The position numbers and the translations under genes were made by a program. The notes beneath the pieces are model-generated. The model was not told the DNA's origin. It did not search any database and was given only the letters and a program-made list of their open reading frames with translations. A stretch of 64,000 nt of DNA from Pseudonocardiales bacterium (GTDB taxonomy: Bacteria; Actinomycetota; Actinomycetes; Mycobacteriales; Pseudonocardiaceae), in NCBI GenBank assembly GCA_019241525.1, contig JAFAWY010000131.1:48839-112838 (forward strand). Reading direction: 5' to 3'. Below are positions 36,956 through 45,539 of this stretch, piece after piece (the first letter of the stretch is position 1; each line of letters starts with the position of its first letter).

Positions 36956-37531
36956 ATGTCCAGAAGCGCTATGTCTAAACGCAGCTCTGCCGCTCACCAG
37001 CCTGCCATGGAGAACACTCAGGATGGCAATGTGATCAGCCCGGCGGCGCAAGCACAGGGCATCTGCTTGCGACTGCTCACCGCGCGGCCACGGAGCAGGG
37101 TTGAACTGGCCGGTGCCTTGCGACGGCGCGGAATTCCCGAGGAAGTTGGCCAGGCCGTGCTCGACCGGCTGGGCGAACTCGGTCTGGTGAATGATGCCGA
37201 GCTCGCTCAAACGACGGTCTTCTCCAGGCACCATCACCGCGGCCTGGGTCGGCGAGCGCTAAACACCGAGCTTCAACGCAGGGGAGTGCCCGACGAGATC
37301 GCCCGGGAGGCAGTGGCTGGGTTGCGGCCCGAAGATGAAGAGCGGCGGGCTCGGGCACTGGTTCGGCGCAAGCTTCGCACCAGCACTGCCCGCGAGACGA
37401 CCATCCTGGCCCGCAAGCTGGCCGCAATGCTGGTGAGGAAAGGCTATTCCGAAAGCCTGGCATGGCGGGTAGTACGTGACGAGCTGGGCCCGGGTCAGTG
37501 GTCTGATGAGGTCGAGGTCTGTCCCGACTGA
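36956..37531 (+). CDS. recX: Regulatory protein RecX
   Basis: A 191-residue RecX, which binds RecA filaments and restrains recombinase and coprotease activity. Family hallmarks are ICLRLLTARPRSRVELAGALRRRGIP (split), VLDRLGELGLVNDAELAQ, and the repeated three-helix units ending in RKLAAMLVRKGYSESLAWRVV. It is in an operon with recA. The start may be the ATG at 36956, 36971 or the later 37010; the N-terminus is not conserved. The 3' end overlaps the convergent LysR gene by 37 bases. Confidence 0.93.
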   Translation: MSRSAMSKRSSAAHQPAMENTQDGNVISPAAQAQGICLRLLTARPRSRVELAGALRRRGIPEEVGQAVLDRLGELGLVNDAELAQTTVFSRHHHRGLGRRALNTELQRRGVPDEIAREAVAGLRPEDEERRARALVRRKLRTSTARETTILARKLAAMLVRKGYSESLAWRVVRDELGPGQWSDEVEVCPD

Positions 37532-38475
37532 TCGTCAGTCGGTTGGCTGCCGGCAATGAACTCGACGCCATTGGGAAGGCCGCCCTGCTTGTTAGCTCCG
37601 CTGAGCAGCTGCAACAGCGTGGACCGGAACTCTTCGGCGGCTCTGGTAGGACGCACATCAGTGCGGTGAGCCAGCGCGATGGTCCGGACTGGCACCGGAG
37701 GCGCGAACGGCACGCCACAAAGTTTCGGACGATCTTGAAGCACCATACTGGGGACCACCGCGATCCCGAGACCAGCCTCCACGAAGCTCAATACCGCATC
37801 CATCTCACCTCCTTCGATGGCAAACCGGGGAGTGAAGCCGGCGCGTTGACAGGCAGTCAGCGTCATCGATCTGAGGTCGTAGCCCTCCCGGAACATCACG
37901 AGCGGGCGATCACGTAGATCTTCGACGCGAAACGAGTTGAGCTCGAGGGGCACGCTGCGGGGCACTGCAACGGCGAGCTGCTCGCGAAGAATGGGGACGG
38001 TATCCAGGGTGGGATCTCCACGGTGCACGGGCGACGTGATCATCGCCAGGTCGATGGCTCCTTCGGCGAGCTGCCGGACGAGATCGCGCGACCCACTCTC
38101 GTCGATGATGAGCTCGATGCCGGGGTAACGTTGCCGGAACATCGCCAGGGCATGCGCGAAAGGTCCGGTGCACAGACTCGGTGTGGCACCGAGCCGCAAC
38201 CGACCCCGCCGCAGCTCCGCCAGCTCGTGTACCTGCAACCGGGCGGTCTCTACATCGGCCAAGATTCGCTTGACGAACGGGAGAAGGACCTCGCCGGCTG
38301 GCGTGAGTGTGACGTTGCCCCTGGCTCGGTGAAACAACTCGCTGCCCAGTTCGCGCTCAAGGCAGTGGATCTGTTTACTCAGGGACGGCTGTGCCACATG
38401 GGTGGCCTCAGCGGCGCGAGTGAAGTGTCGGGTTCGAGCGACGGCCAAAAAGTACACCAGCTGTTGCAATTGCAC
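37495..38475 (-). CDS. LysR-family transcriptional regulator, divergent from succinate dehydrogenase
   Basis: A 326-residue LysR regulator. The winged helix-turn-helix spans residues 1-60 (LVYFLAVARTRHFTRAAEATHVAQPSLSKQIHCLE, in the usual register), and residues 90-300 are a periplasmic-binding-protein-like effector domain (LRLGATPSLCTG, later VEAGLGIAVVPSMV). It is divergent from the Sdh1 operon, an arrangement known in several actinobacteria, and so probably controls respiratory succinate dehydrogenase. GTG 38475 has no ribosome binding site; a -10-like TAAGCT ends 6 bases upstream, so the message may be leaderless. A dyad ATAG-N7-CTAT overlaps that element, suggesting autoregulation. Confidence 0.87.
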   Translation of the reverse strand: MQLQQLVYFLAVARTRHFTRAAEATHVAQPSLSKQIHCLERELGSELFHRARGNVTLTPAGEVLLPFVKRILADVETARLQVHELAELRRGRLRLGATPSLCTGPFAHALAMFRQRYPGIELIIDESGSRDLVRQLAEGAIDLAMITSPVHRGDPTLDTVPILREQLAVAVPRSVPLELNSFRVEDLRDRPLVMFREGYDLRSMTLTACQRAGFTPRFAIEGGEMDAVLSFVEAGLGIAVVPSMVLQDRPKLCGVPFAPPVPVRTIALAHRTDVRPTRAAEEFRSTLLQLLSGANKQGGLPNGVEFIAGSQPTDDQSGQTSTSSDH

Positions 38476-38478
38476 ATT

Positions 38479-38495
38479 GATAGCTTATCTCTATC
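38479..38495. promoter_or_regulatory. LysR-type dyad between lysR and sdhC
   Basis: GATAG, seven bases, then CTATC gives the ATAG-N7-CTAT spacing typical of LysR/OxyR-type sites. It begins 4 bases upstream of the lysR start and about 155 bases before sdhC. Binding by the adjacent regulator is inferred. Confidence 0.55.
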
Positions 38496-38649
38496 GAGAC
38501 GAGCGCTACCATGTCTTGGACTCGCGTGAGGTGCTGGGTTTACTGTCAGTTAACACCGGCGGGATCACCGATGCGGCGCTATGTCCGGATTACGGTGACA
38601 ACCGCAAGCGACACTGACCGCTGCCTCATGCCTAACCGGAATCGACATC

Positions 38650-39486
38650 ATGACCACGACCTCTTCGTCCCCGCCGTCGGGGATAGTGCCACCGAGCCGA
38701 ACGCAACGCGCTCGGGCAGCGATCTCTGCGCGGACCTTGCGCACCGACCGCTGGTGGGTATCACCGTTGGTAACTGCCATAGTGCTAGGCGTCTTCGTCG
38801 TCTATACCGGGGTCAGACTGTTCATGCGGAATGACTACTGGGTCGCCGAATACCATTACCTTACCCCCTTGTACTCGCCGTGTTTGAGTGCCTCGTGCGC
38901 GCCGGGCTCCTCGCATTTGGGCACCCTACTTCCGGCGTTTCCACTGGCGCTGCCTTTGCCGATTTTGATTTTTCCGATTCTGGCCGGATTTCGGGCGAGT
39001 TGCTATTATTATCGTAAAGCTGGTTACCGGGCATTCCTTTTGTCGCCACCGGGATGTGCGGTTACCGAGCCGGGAATGAGGTATGCGGGAGAAACCCGGT
39101 TCCCCTTGATCCTGCAGAATCTGCACAGGTACTTCTTCTATCTCGCTTCGGCGCTACTATTGATCAACACCTATGATGCGGTGTTGGCATTTTTCCCGGC
39201 CAATGGTGGATTTGGGATCGGTTTGGGTTCGTTGGTCTTGCTAATTAACGTCGCCATGCTGTGGCTGTACTCGCTGTCGTGCCATGCCTGCCGGCATATC
39301 TTCGGTGGCCGACTCAAGCATTTCTCGAAACATCCCATCCAGTACTGGTTCTGGACGCAGTTGTCCAAACTCAATGGGCGCCACATGCAGTTCGCGTGGA
39401 CATCGTTGATCACGGTGATGCTCACGGATTTCTACATCATGGCCGTCGCAGCAGGCTGGATTGCGGACCTCCGCCTATTCAACTGA
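38650..39486 (+). CDS. sdhC: Succinate dehydrogenase 1 membrane anchor subunit (cytochrome b-like, Rv0249c type)
   Basis: A 278-residue membrane protein with five or so hydrophobic segments and several conserved His residues. It resembles the Rv0249c-type anchor of the Sdh1 complex, which gives electrons from succinate to menaquinone. Recognisable parts are WVSPLVTAIVLGVFVVYTGVRLF near residue 37, the extracellular loop with YHYLTPLYSPC, and SLSCHACRHIFGGRLKHFSKHP with His/Cys residues. The gene is slightly poorer in GC than neighbours. It starts at ATG 38650 and is first in the sdhCAB operon; sdhA follows after 28 bases. Confidence 0.85.
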   Translation: MTTTSSSPPSGIVPPSRTQRARAAISARTLRTDRWWVSPLVTAIVLGVFVVYTGVRLFMRNDYWVAEYHYLTPLYSPCLSASCAPGSSHLGTLLPAFPLALPLPILIFPILAGFRASCYYYRKAGYRAFLLSPPGCAVTEPGMRYAGETRFPLILQNLHRYFFYLASALLLINTYDAVLAFFPANGGFGIGLGSLVLLINVAMLWLYSLSCHACRHIFGGRLKHFSKHPIQYWFWTQLSKLNGRHMQFAWTSLITVMLTDFYIMAVAAGWIADLRLFN

Positions 39487-39514
39487 CTGGATGCTCTAGC
39501 GCAAAGGATTGCCG

Positions 39515-41413
39515 ATGACCGAGATCGAGCGGCACGACTTCGACGTTGTCGTGATCGGTGCCGGCGGTGCAGGGCTGCGCGCCGCGATTGAGGCGCGTGA
39601 GCTTGGCAAGCGTACCGCAGTGGTCTGTAAGTCTTTATTCGGCAAGGCTCACACGGTGATGGCCGAGGGCGGCATCGCAGCGTCCATGGGTAACGTCAAC
39701 TCGCGCGACAGCTGGCAGGTACATTTTCGTGACACGATGCGCGGTGGCAAGTTCCTCAACAATTGGCGGATGGCGGAACTGCACGCGAAGGAAGCACCGC
39801 AGCGGGTCTGGGAACTCGAGACCTACGGTGCGCTGTTCGATCGCACCAAGGACGGCAAGATCAGCCAACGCAACTTTGGCGGTCACCAATATCCCCGGCT
39901 GGCGCACGTCGGTGACCGGACCGGACTGGAGCTGATCCGCACGTTGCAGCAAAAAATCGTGTCGCTGCAGCAGGAGGACTTCGACCAATGCGGCGATTAC
40001 GAGGCCAACCTCACGGTGTTTGCTGAATGCGTGATCACAGACCTGCTCAAAGATGGGGACGCAATCGCCGGAGCGTTGGGCTATTGGCGTGAAACCGGTC
40101 GCTTCATCCGGTTCGACGCCCCGGCCGTAGTACTGGCGACAGGCGGTATCGGAAAGGCTTTCAAAGTCACCAGTAACTCCTGGGAATACACTGGTGACGG
40201 CCACGCGCTCGCATTGCGGTGCGGTGCGGCACTGATCAACATGGAGTTCGTGCAGTTTCACCCCACAGGAATGGTGTGGCCACCCAGCGTTAAGGGGATC
40301 CTGGTCACCGAGTCGGTTCGCGGTGACGGTGGTGTACTTCGTAACTCCGATCAAGATCGCTTCATGTTCGGCTATATTCCGGACGTATTCAAAGATCAGT
40401 ACGCAACGTCGGAGCAGGAAGCCGACCGCTGGTACGACGATCCAGACAATAATCGCCGCCCACCGGAGCTGCTGCCTCGTGACGAGGTTGCCCGCGCGAT
40501 TAACTCCGAGGTCAAGGCCGGCCGCGGATCACCGCACGGCGGAGTTTTCCTCGACGTCTCCACTCGGCTGCCCGCTGAAACCGTCAAGAAGCGTCTCCCC
40601 TCGATGTACCACCAATTCAAGGAATTGGCTGACGTCGATATCACCACCGAGCCGATGGAAGTGGGCCCCACCTGCCATTACATGATGGGCGGTGTGGAGG
40701 TCGATCCGGATACCGCGGCAGCGTCGGTACCCGGGTTGTTCGCCGCTGGTGAGGTCGCCGGTGGGATGCACGGCTCTAACCGGCTGGGCGGTAACTCGCT
40801 GTCTGACCTACTCGTGTTCGGTCGCAGAGCCGGCCTGGGCGCGGCTACCTACGTGGATACCCTGGGTTCGCGTCGACCGCTTGTCCGTTTGGCCGACGTT
40901 GAGGCCGCAGCGCAACGCGCAATCAGCCCCTTCCGCGCGGACACTGATGGCGACATCGCCGAAAGCGCGTACTTGTTGCACCAAGAGCTCCAGCAGGCCA
41001 TGAACGACTTGGTGGGGATCATTCGCAAGGCAGATGAGATGGAGCTTGCGCTGAAGAAACTCGGTGAGTTGCGCCGGCGAGCCGACCATGTCGCTGTGGA
41101 GGGGCACCGCCAGTTCAATCCTGGCTGGCATCTAGCCCTGGACCTGCGCAACATGATTGCGGTGAGTGAGTGCGTGGCGCGGGCGGCGTTGGCCCGGGCC
41201 GAAAGCCGCGGTGGGCACACTCGGGATGACTATCCGGAGATGGATCCCGAATGGCGACATGTGCTATTGCGGTGCACCCAGGACGCCGACGGCGACGTTC
41301 GCGTCGAACGCACGATGCAGATCCCGATGCGTGCGGACCTGGTAGACCTCTTCGAACTCGATGAACTGAAGAAATACTTCACCGCCGACGAGATCCCTGA
41401 AGGGACTGACTGA
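39515..41413 (+). CDS. sdhA: Succinate dehydrogenase flavoprotein subunit
   Basis: The 632-residue flavoprotein oxidises succinate to fumarate with covalently bound FAD. The dinucleotide fold is VVVIGAGGAGLRAAIEA (residues 11-27), and the FAD-linked histidine is His46 in GKAHTVMAEGG. Substrate-site segments include FVQFHPTGMVWP, TESVRGDGGVLRN, GPTCHYMMGGVEV and GMHGSNRLGGNSL. The sequence is of the Sdh1/Rv0248c kind. ATG 39515 has AAAGGA upstream and is preferred over a TTG two codons earlier. sdhB begins one base after the stop codon. Confidence 0.95.
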   Translation: MTEIERHDFDVVVIGAGGAGLRAAIEARELGKRTAVVCKSLFGKAHTVMAEGGIAASMGNVNSRDSWQVHFRDTMRGGKFLNNWRMAELHAKEAPQRVWELETYGALFDRTKDGKISQRNFGGHQYPRLAHVGDRTGLELIRTLQQKIVSLQQEDFDQCGDYEANLTVFAECVITDLLKDGDAIAGALGYWRETGRFIRFDAPAVVLATGGIGKAFKVTSNSWEYTGDGHALALRCGAALINMEFVQFHPTGMVWPPSVKGILVTESVRGDGGVLRNSDQDRFMFGYIPDVFKDQYATSEQEADRWYDDPDNNRRPPELLPRDEVARAINSEVKAGRGSPHGGVFLDVSTRLPAETVKKRLPSMYHQFKELADVDITTEPMEVGPTCHYMMGGVEVDPDTAAASVPGLFAAGEVAGGMHGSNRLGGNSLSDLLVFGRRAGLGAATYVDTLGSRRPLVRLADVEAAAQRAISPFRADTDGDIAESAYLLHQELQQAMNDLVGIIRKADEMELALKKLGELRRRADHVAVEGHRQFNPGWHLALDLRNMIAVSECVARAALARAESRGGHTRDDYPEMDPEWRHVLLRCTQDADGDVRVERTMQIPMRADLVDLFELDELKKYFTADEIPEGTD

Positions 41414-41414
41414 G

Positions 41415-42173
41415 ATGGGGACCCAGCGACGCTTCCGGATCTGGCGGGGCGACACCGATGGCGGGGACTTCGTCGACTTCGACGTGGAAGTCAATGATGG
41501 TGAGGTGGTCCTTGACGTGATCCATCGCCTGCAGGCCACGCAGGCCCCCGATCTGGCGGTGCGGTGGAACTGCAAAGCCGGTAAGTGCGGATCATGCAGT
41601 GCCGAGGTTAACGGTCGACCGCGACTACTCTGCATGACCCGAATGTCGACCTTGCCACCACATCAACCGGTGACGGTTACCCCGATGCGGACGTTTCCGG
41701 TTATCCGCGATCTCGTCACGGATGTGTCGTACAACTACCAAAAGGCACGTGAGATTCAGGCATTCCTGCCCCCCAAAGGGGTGCAGCCGGGCGAGTACCG
41801 AATGCAGCAAGTCGACGTGGAACGCTCACAGGAGTTCCGTAAATGCATTGAGTGCTTCTTGTGCCAGAACACCTGCCATGTGATCCGTGATCACGAGGAC
41901 AACAAGGCGCACTTCTCGGGCCCGCGATTCTTGATGCGCATTGCCGAGCTCGATATGCATCCACTCGACGCAGCTGACGAGGAGGGCGTAGACCGCAAAC
42001 GGGCCGCGCAGGATGAGCATGGGCTAGGCTTTTGTAACATCACCAAGTGCTGTACCGAGGTGTGCCCAGAACACATCAAGATCACTGATAATGCGCTAAT
42101 CCCCATGAAGGAACGGGTGGTCAGTCTCCGCTTCGATCCACTGGCCCGGTTGCTGCGCCGCGATCGGCGGTAA
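41415..42173 (+). CDS. sdhB: Succinate dehydrogenase iron-sulfur subunit
   Basis: A 252-residue iron-sulfur protein that carries electrons from the flavoprotein to the quinone site. The [2Fe-2S] ligands are in CKAGKCGSCSAEV with a later Cys in RLLCMTR. The [4Fe-4S] and [3Fe-4S] ligands are in CIECFLCQNTCH and CNITKCCTEVCPEH. It is the last gene of the sdhCAB operon and is convergent, at 24 bases, with a solute-binding protein gene. Confidence 0.95.
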   Translation: MGTQRRFRIWRGDTDGGDFVDFDVEVNDGEVVLDVIHRLQATQAPDLAVRWNCKAGKCGSCSAEVNGRPRLLCMTRMSTLPPHQPVTVTPMRTFPVIRDLVTDVSYNYQKAREIQAFLPPKGVQPGEYRMQQVDVERSQEFRKCIECFLCQNTCHVIRDHEDNKAHFSGPRFLMRIAELDMHPLDAADEEGVDRKRAAQDEHGLGFCNITKCCTEVCPEHIKITDNALIPMKERVVSLRFDPLARLLRRDRR

Positions 42174-42197
42174 ACTGCCAGCCAGCCGGTGGTGGTG

Positions 42198-43118
42198 TCA
42201 GCGTGGTACCGGAGCGCCGGGTACCGGACTGCCAAGGTACTCGGCATAGAGGCGGGCCCAGGTACCGTCCTCGATCGCGTGCCGGAGCACAGCGGTGATC
42301 CGATCATGGAGTACCGGATCGCCAGGGGGAAGCCCGATGCCGTACTCGGTAATTCCTACTGGCTCGTCGAGCACTCGCAGCGTGCCAGGCGCTTGCGACA
42401 GGACAGCGGCGATCGCGGTTTGGTCCCCGGCGATCGCTCCGACCGGCCCGCCCAGCAGCGCTGCACAGTCTGCAAGAGTGGCGCGGGTCTGCACTGCTAC
42501 TCCGCGAGTGGCCAGGGTTGCCGCCGCTAAAGAACCATCGGGTGCACACACCTGCTCATGACCCAGCGAGTTCAAGTCAGTCGCCCGGCTAGTCACCGGC
42601 ACAGCCAGTTGCAACGCACGCACCAGATATGGGCCTGCAACGGCCACGTTAGCGCTTGGCGTGGCATTGACCTCGTATCCGCCGAGGACAAGATCTACTT
42701 CGCCCCGGTTGAGCGAAGCTTCCCGGACGCCTGCGGGCAACGGCTTGAAGCTGGTGCGATCCGGATCAACTCCTAGGTCATGGGCGATCAGTTGGGCCAG
42801 GGCGATGTCGAATCCGCTGTAATGCTCTGAACTCGCCGAACGCTGCGCCAAGCCAGGCACGTCCCGGATCGCCACGATGAGCTGGCCGCGCTGGGTAATC
42901 CGGTCAACAGTCGGCGACCCGCGGTGGATCGGTGGTGCCGGCGCGGCGGTGCCGAGGGGGTTGCCGGCCACGACGGGGGGCCTGAACAGGGCGTTGACGC
43001 CTTCGACTGCCTGGCTCACCAACCAGGTCGTGGTGATCGCGAGCACCACCAGAAGGCAGCCGATCCGTCTTGGGCGTAGCCAGCCGTGGCGGCGCATGAA
43101 CCTCAAGACTGACCGCAT
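42198..43118 (-). CDS. Family 3 extracellular solute-binding protein, membrane-anchored
   Basis: A 306-residue substrate-binding-protein domain (SBP_bac_3, amino-acid type) behind an N-terminal basic region and one hydrophobic segment (IGCLLVVLAITTTWLVSQAV). There is no lipobox, so it is probably anchored by an uncleaved helix. The ligand-binding fold shows VAIRDVPGLAQ, YSGFDIALAQLIAHDLGV and YGIGLPPGDPVLHDRITAVL. It resembles GluB in the same region but has no permease or ATPase of its own here, so it may be a sensor or an alternative receptor. ATG 43118 is preferred; the frame reaches 43217. It is divergent from the MntP-like gene. Confidence 0.78.
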   Translation of the reverse strand: MRSVLRFMRRHGWLRPRRIGCLLVVLAITTTWLVSQAVEGVNALFRPPVVAGNPLGTAAPAPPIHRGSPTVDRITQRGQLIVAIRDVPGLAQRSASSEHYSGFDIALAQLIAHDLGVDPDRTSFKPLPAGVREASLNRGEVDLVLGGYEVNATPSANVAVAGPYLVRALQLAVPVTSRATDLNSLGHEQVCAPDGSLAAATLATRGVAVQTRATLADCAALLGGPVGAIAGDQTAIAAVLSQAPGTLRVLDEPVGITEYGIGLPPGDPVLHDRITAVLRHAIEDGTWARLYAEYLGSPVPGAPVPR

Positions 43119-43438
43119 CCGGGTACCCCGCGACTGTTTGGAAGTCCGTGGTCGCGGCCCCGAGTGTTGGCGGCCCTCAAGATTCACGATGGTGCCCCAT
43201 GCCTTATCCACCCTCACCGCTGCCCGATGTGCCAGGCACCGACCGTAGCCGGGAGCCGGGCTGTGCTGCGGAGCAACGCCGCGGCTTAGTTGATGTCACC
43301 GCCCTGGCCGGGGTGAGGACGCGGCGTGCACAAACCAGATCGTGGATGGCCAGCAGCTGTCGGTTGGTGGCCGGCCGAACTGGCCAGTGGCGTTCAAGGT
43401 AACCGCCGCCAGCCAGGCGAGCCAGTAGGAATGAATGC
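43119..43438. other. Divergent intergenic region, solute-binding protein / MntP-like gene
   Basis: About 320 bases separate the two starts. If the binding protein begins at the in-frame ATG at 43217, its N-terminus would occupy the first third. No tRNA, repeat or convincing open frame is seen. A yybP-ykoY manganese riboswitch, which often precedes mntP-type genes, was looked for by its core motif and not found. Confidence 0.45.
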
Positions 43439-44005
43439 GTGCTCACTACATTGGTCAAAACTGTGGTTTTCGTGTTACCCCTGGGTCTGGACGTACTGTC
43501 TGTCTCCACCGCGCTCGGTACCCTCGGGTTGACCGGTTGGGCACGATGGCGGGTATCACTGGTGCTGGCCAGCTGCCAAATCAGTGCGATGTTGATCGGC
43601 CTGGTGCTTGGTGCGCAGCTCGCAGAATCGATCGGTGAGCCAGCAAATTATCTCGGTGCCGGTGTGTTCATTGTCCTTGGCAGCTACCTTCTACTGGATC
43701 GGGACACCAGTGAAGGTGAGCGTGTCCACAAGCGGATCAGCGAAAACGTCTTTGGGCTCATCGGGCTCGGCATCTCGATCAGCCCAGACGAGCTCGCCGC
43801 CGGTTTTGGTCTCGGTCTGGCCGGTATTCCGCTTGCCGCCGGTTTTGTCGCGATCGGCTTGCAAGGTGTAATCGCAGCTCAGCTGGGATTATTTGTTGGC
43901 GCACGGCTCGGCGCGCGCTTTCAGCAGGCGGCTGGTTGGCTTGCTGCGTTCGGCCTGGTGCTCATCGGTCTTTACCAACTCGTCGAGCAGCTCATGACGG
44001 GATAG
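43439..44005 (+). CDS. MntP-like efflux protein (putative manganese exporter)
   Basis: A 188-residue membrane protein with six hydrophobic segments in two related halves. The conserved acidic residues of the MntP/LysE-superfamily type are present in LPLGLDVLSVSTALG (helix 1) and ISISPDELAAGFGLGL (helix 4). It should export Mn2+ or another small divalent ion; the specificity is inferred only from the fold. GTG 43439 has TAGGAA about 10 bases upstream. Its 3' end overlaps the convergent gluD by 14 bases. Confidence 0.75.
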   Translation: MLTTLVKTVVFVLPLGLDVLSVSTALGTLGLTGWARWRVSLVLASCQISAMLIGLVLGAQLAESIGEPANYLGAGVFIVLGSYLLLDRDTSEGERVHKRISENVFGLIGLGISISPDELAAGFGLGLAGIPLAAGFVAIGLQGVIAAQLGLFVGARLGARFQQAAGWLAAFGLVLIGLYQLVEQLMTG

Positions 44006-44864
44006 CGGCTGCCCCATCGCGATTTGTGGTGTCGAGTACCGGTAGCGTTGGCTCGCTGAGCCGCTGACGGCGCTTACGGCCTTCCAGGTAGCTGGCGAAT
44101 AGTGAGAGCACGACGCACAGGCTGATGTAGATAGCCCCGATCACGAGTGCGGTGGGGATGATCGGCCGTCCGAATTCGGCGAGACTGCCCAGATAACGGG
44201 CTTCAAATAGGAGCTCTTGGTAGGTGATGAGGAACCCCAGCGCAGTGTCTTTGAGCAGGACGACAAGTTGGCTCACGATCGCTGGCAGCATTGCCCGCAC
44301 GGCTTGCGGCAGCAGGACACTACGCATGACCTGGTTTTTGCCTAGCCCCAGCGCGAAAGCCGCTTCACGCTGGCCGCGCGGCACGGACTGCACACCGGCC
44401 CGGATCACTTCAGCGAGTACTGAACCGTTGTAGAGCGTCAATCCCACGACGAGCGACCAGAAAACTCCTAGCTGCAGGCCGGCCTGCGGTGCCGCATAGA
44501 AAAGAAAGAAAATCATCACGACCAGCGGAATGGCCCGAAAAAACTCGACAACTGCGTATGCCGGAGCGCGCAGCCACGCATGCTCCGACAGCCGTGCGAC
44601 CGCGAAGAGAAAGCCAAAAGCAAGGGCGAGTAATGCGCCAACCACAAAAGCCCGGATGGTCGCCCCGAGGGCGTCTACTAGCTGCAACTGCAGATCCTTG
44701 TAGAGCAGCCATTCCCATTTTCGGCTCTCGAACTGACCAGTAGCCCAGAAGCGATAAGCGATGAAGCCAGCCAGTGCGATGATGCCGATGGTGGCCAGCA
44801 CACCCAAGGCCCGGTTGCGGACCCTGGCTCGAGGTCCAGGCAAGTCGTAGAGCACCGAGGTCAT
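43992..44864 (-). CDS. gluD: Glutamate ABC transporter permease GluD-like
   Basis: A 290-residue inner-membrane permease of the His/Glu/Gln/Arg/opine ABC group. The EAA loop reads GQREAAFALGLGKNQVMRSVLLPQAVRAMLP near residues 180-210, preceded by TLYNGSVLAEVIRAGVQSVP. The N-terminal 25-60 region is an additional helix. It forms the membrane channel with GluC. ATG 44864 overlaps the stop of gluC (ATGA), so expression is coupled. It is the last gene of a gluABCD-type operon known to take up glutamate in corynebacteria. Confidence 0.88.
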   Translation of the reverse strand: MTSVLYDLPGPRARVRNRALGVLATIGIIALAGFIAYRFWATGQFESRKWEWLLYKDLQLQLVDALGATIRAFVVGALLALAFGFLFAVARLSEHAWLRAPAYAVVEFFRAIPLVVMIFFLFYAAPQAGLQLGVFWSLVVGLTLYNGSVLAEVIRAGVQSVPRGQREAAFALGLGKNQVMRSVLLPQAVRAMLPAIVSQLVVLLKDTALGFLITYQELLFEARYLGSLAEFGRPIIPTALVIGAIYISLCVVLSLFASYLEGRKRRQRLSEPTLPVLDTTNRDGAAAIPS

Positions 44865-45511
44865 CGGGCCACGCTCCACCGCTTTTCGAGAGTTCGCTGC
44901 GTCGCCGTGAGCGGGATGACGAGGATCAGGAATCCGATAGCGATCCACACCATCCCGATGAGCACCGATGCGCCGCGCTCAGACAGGGTCGGCGTGATCT
45001 GGCCTGCCTCAGCCACGGCGAAGCCGGCGGCGACGGTTGTGTTCTTCAGTAGTGCATTGAGCACGCTGGTCAATGGTGGGACCACGGATCTGATGGCCTG
45101 TGGAACGACAATCGTAGTGAGAGTCTGAGTGAAGGTTAAGCCCAGAGCCCGTGATGCCTCAGCTTGCCCCACGTCGACGGTATTGATTCCGGACCGGACC
45201 ACCTCGCACACGAATGCCGCGGTGTAGACGATCAGAGCTAGCACGGCCCGGGTAAAAAAGGAAACGTCCAGCAGGTCGAGTCGGGGATAGGCGAAGGCAA
45301 AAAAGAAGAACACCAGCGTGAGCGGGGTATTGCGAAAGATGTTGACGTACCCGCCGCCCAAAAGCCGCAGCACCGGCACCGGACTGACCCGCATGGCGGC
45401 CAGTAGCGTCCCAACCACGAGCGCCCCAATGCCGGCGAGGAGGAACAACAAGATAGTGTTCCGGAATCCGGTGAGGAACAGGTCTCGATTGTCGACGAGC
45501 AGTTCGATCAC
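44861..45511 (-). CDS. gluC: Glutamate ABC transporter permease GluC-like
   Basis: A 216-residue permease, with TM segments and the EAA loop GQAEASRALGLTFTQTLTTIVVPQAIRSVVPP, and the preceding AFVCEVVRSGINTVDVGQ. It pairs with GluD in the glutamate importer. GTG 45511 is chosen from the match of the family N-terminus (ELLVDNRDLFLTGFRNTI); the frame is open to 45637 across the end of gluB without similarity. It starts 28 bases after the gluB stop. Confidence 0.87.
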   Translation of the reverse strand: MIELLVDNRDLFLTGFRNTILLFLLAGIGALVVGTLLAAMRVSPVPVLRLLGGGYVNIFRNTPLTLVFFFFAFAYPRLDLLDVSFFTRAVLALIVYTAAFVCEVVRSGINTVDVGQAEASRALGLTFTQTLTTIVVPQAIRSVVPPLTSVLNALLKNTTVAAGFAVAEAGQITPTLSERGASVLIGMVWIAIGFLILVIPLTATQRTLEKRWSVAR

Positions 45512-45539
45512 TGAAAGCGCCCTGTCCTCGCCGCAGCGG

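Noticed and set aside
43119..43438. yybP-ykoY riboswitch before the MntP-like gene
   Set aside because: The conserved core was not found.
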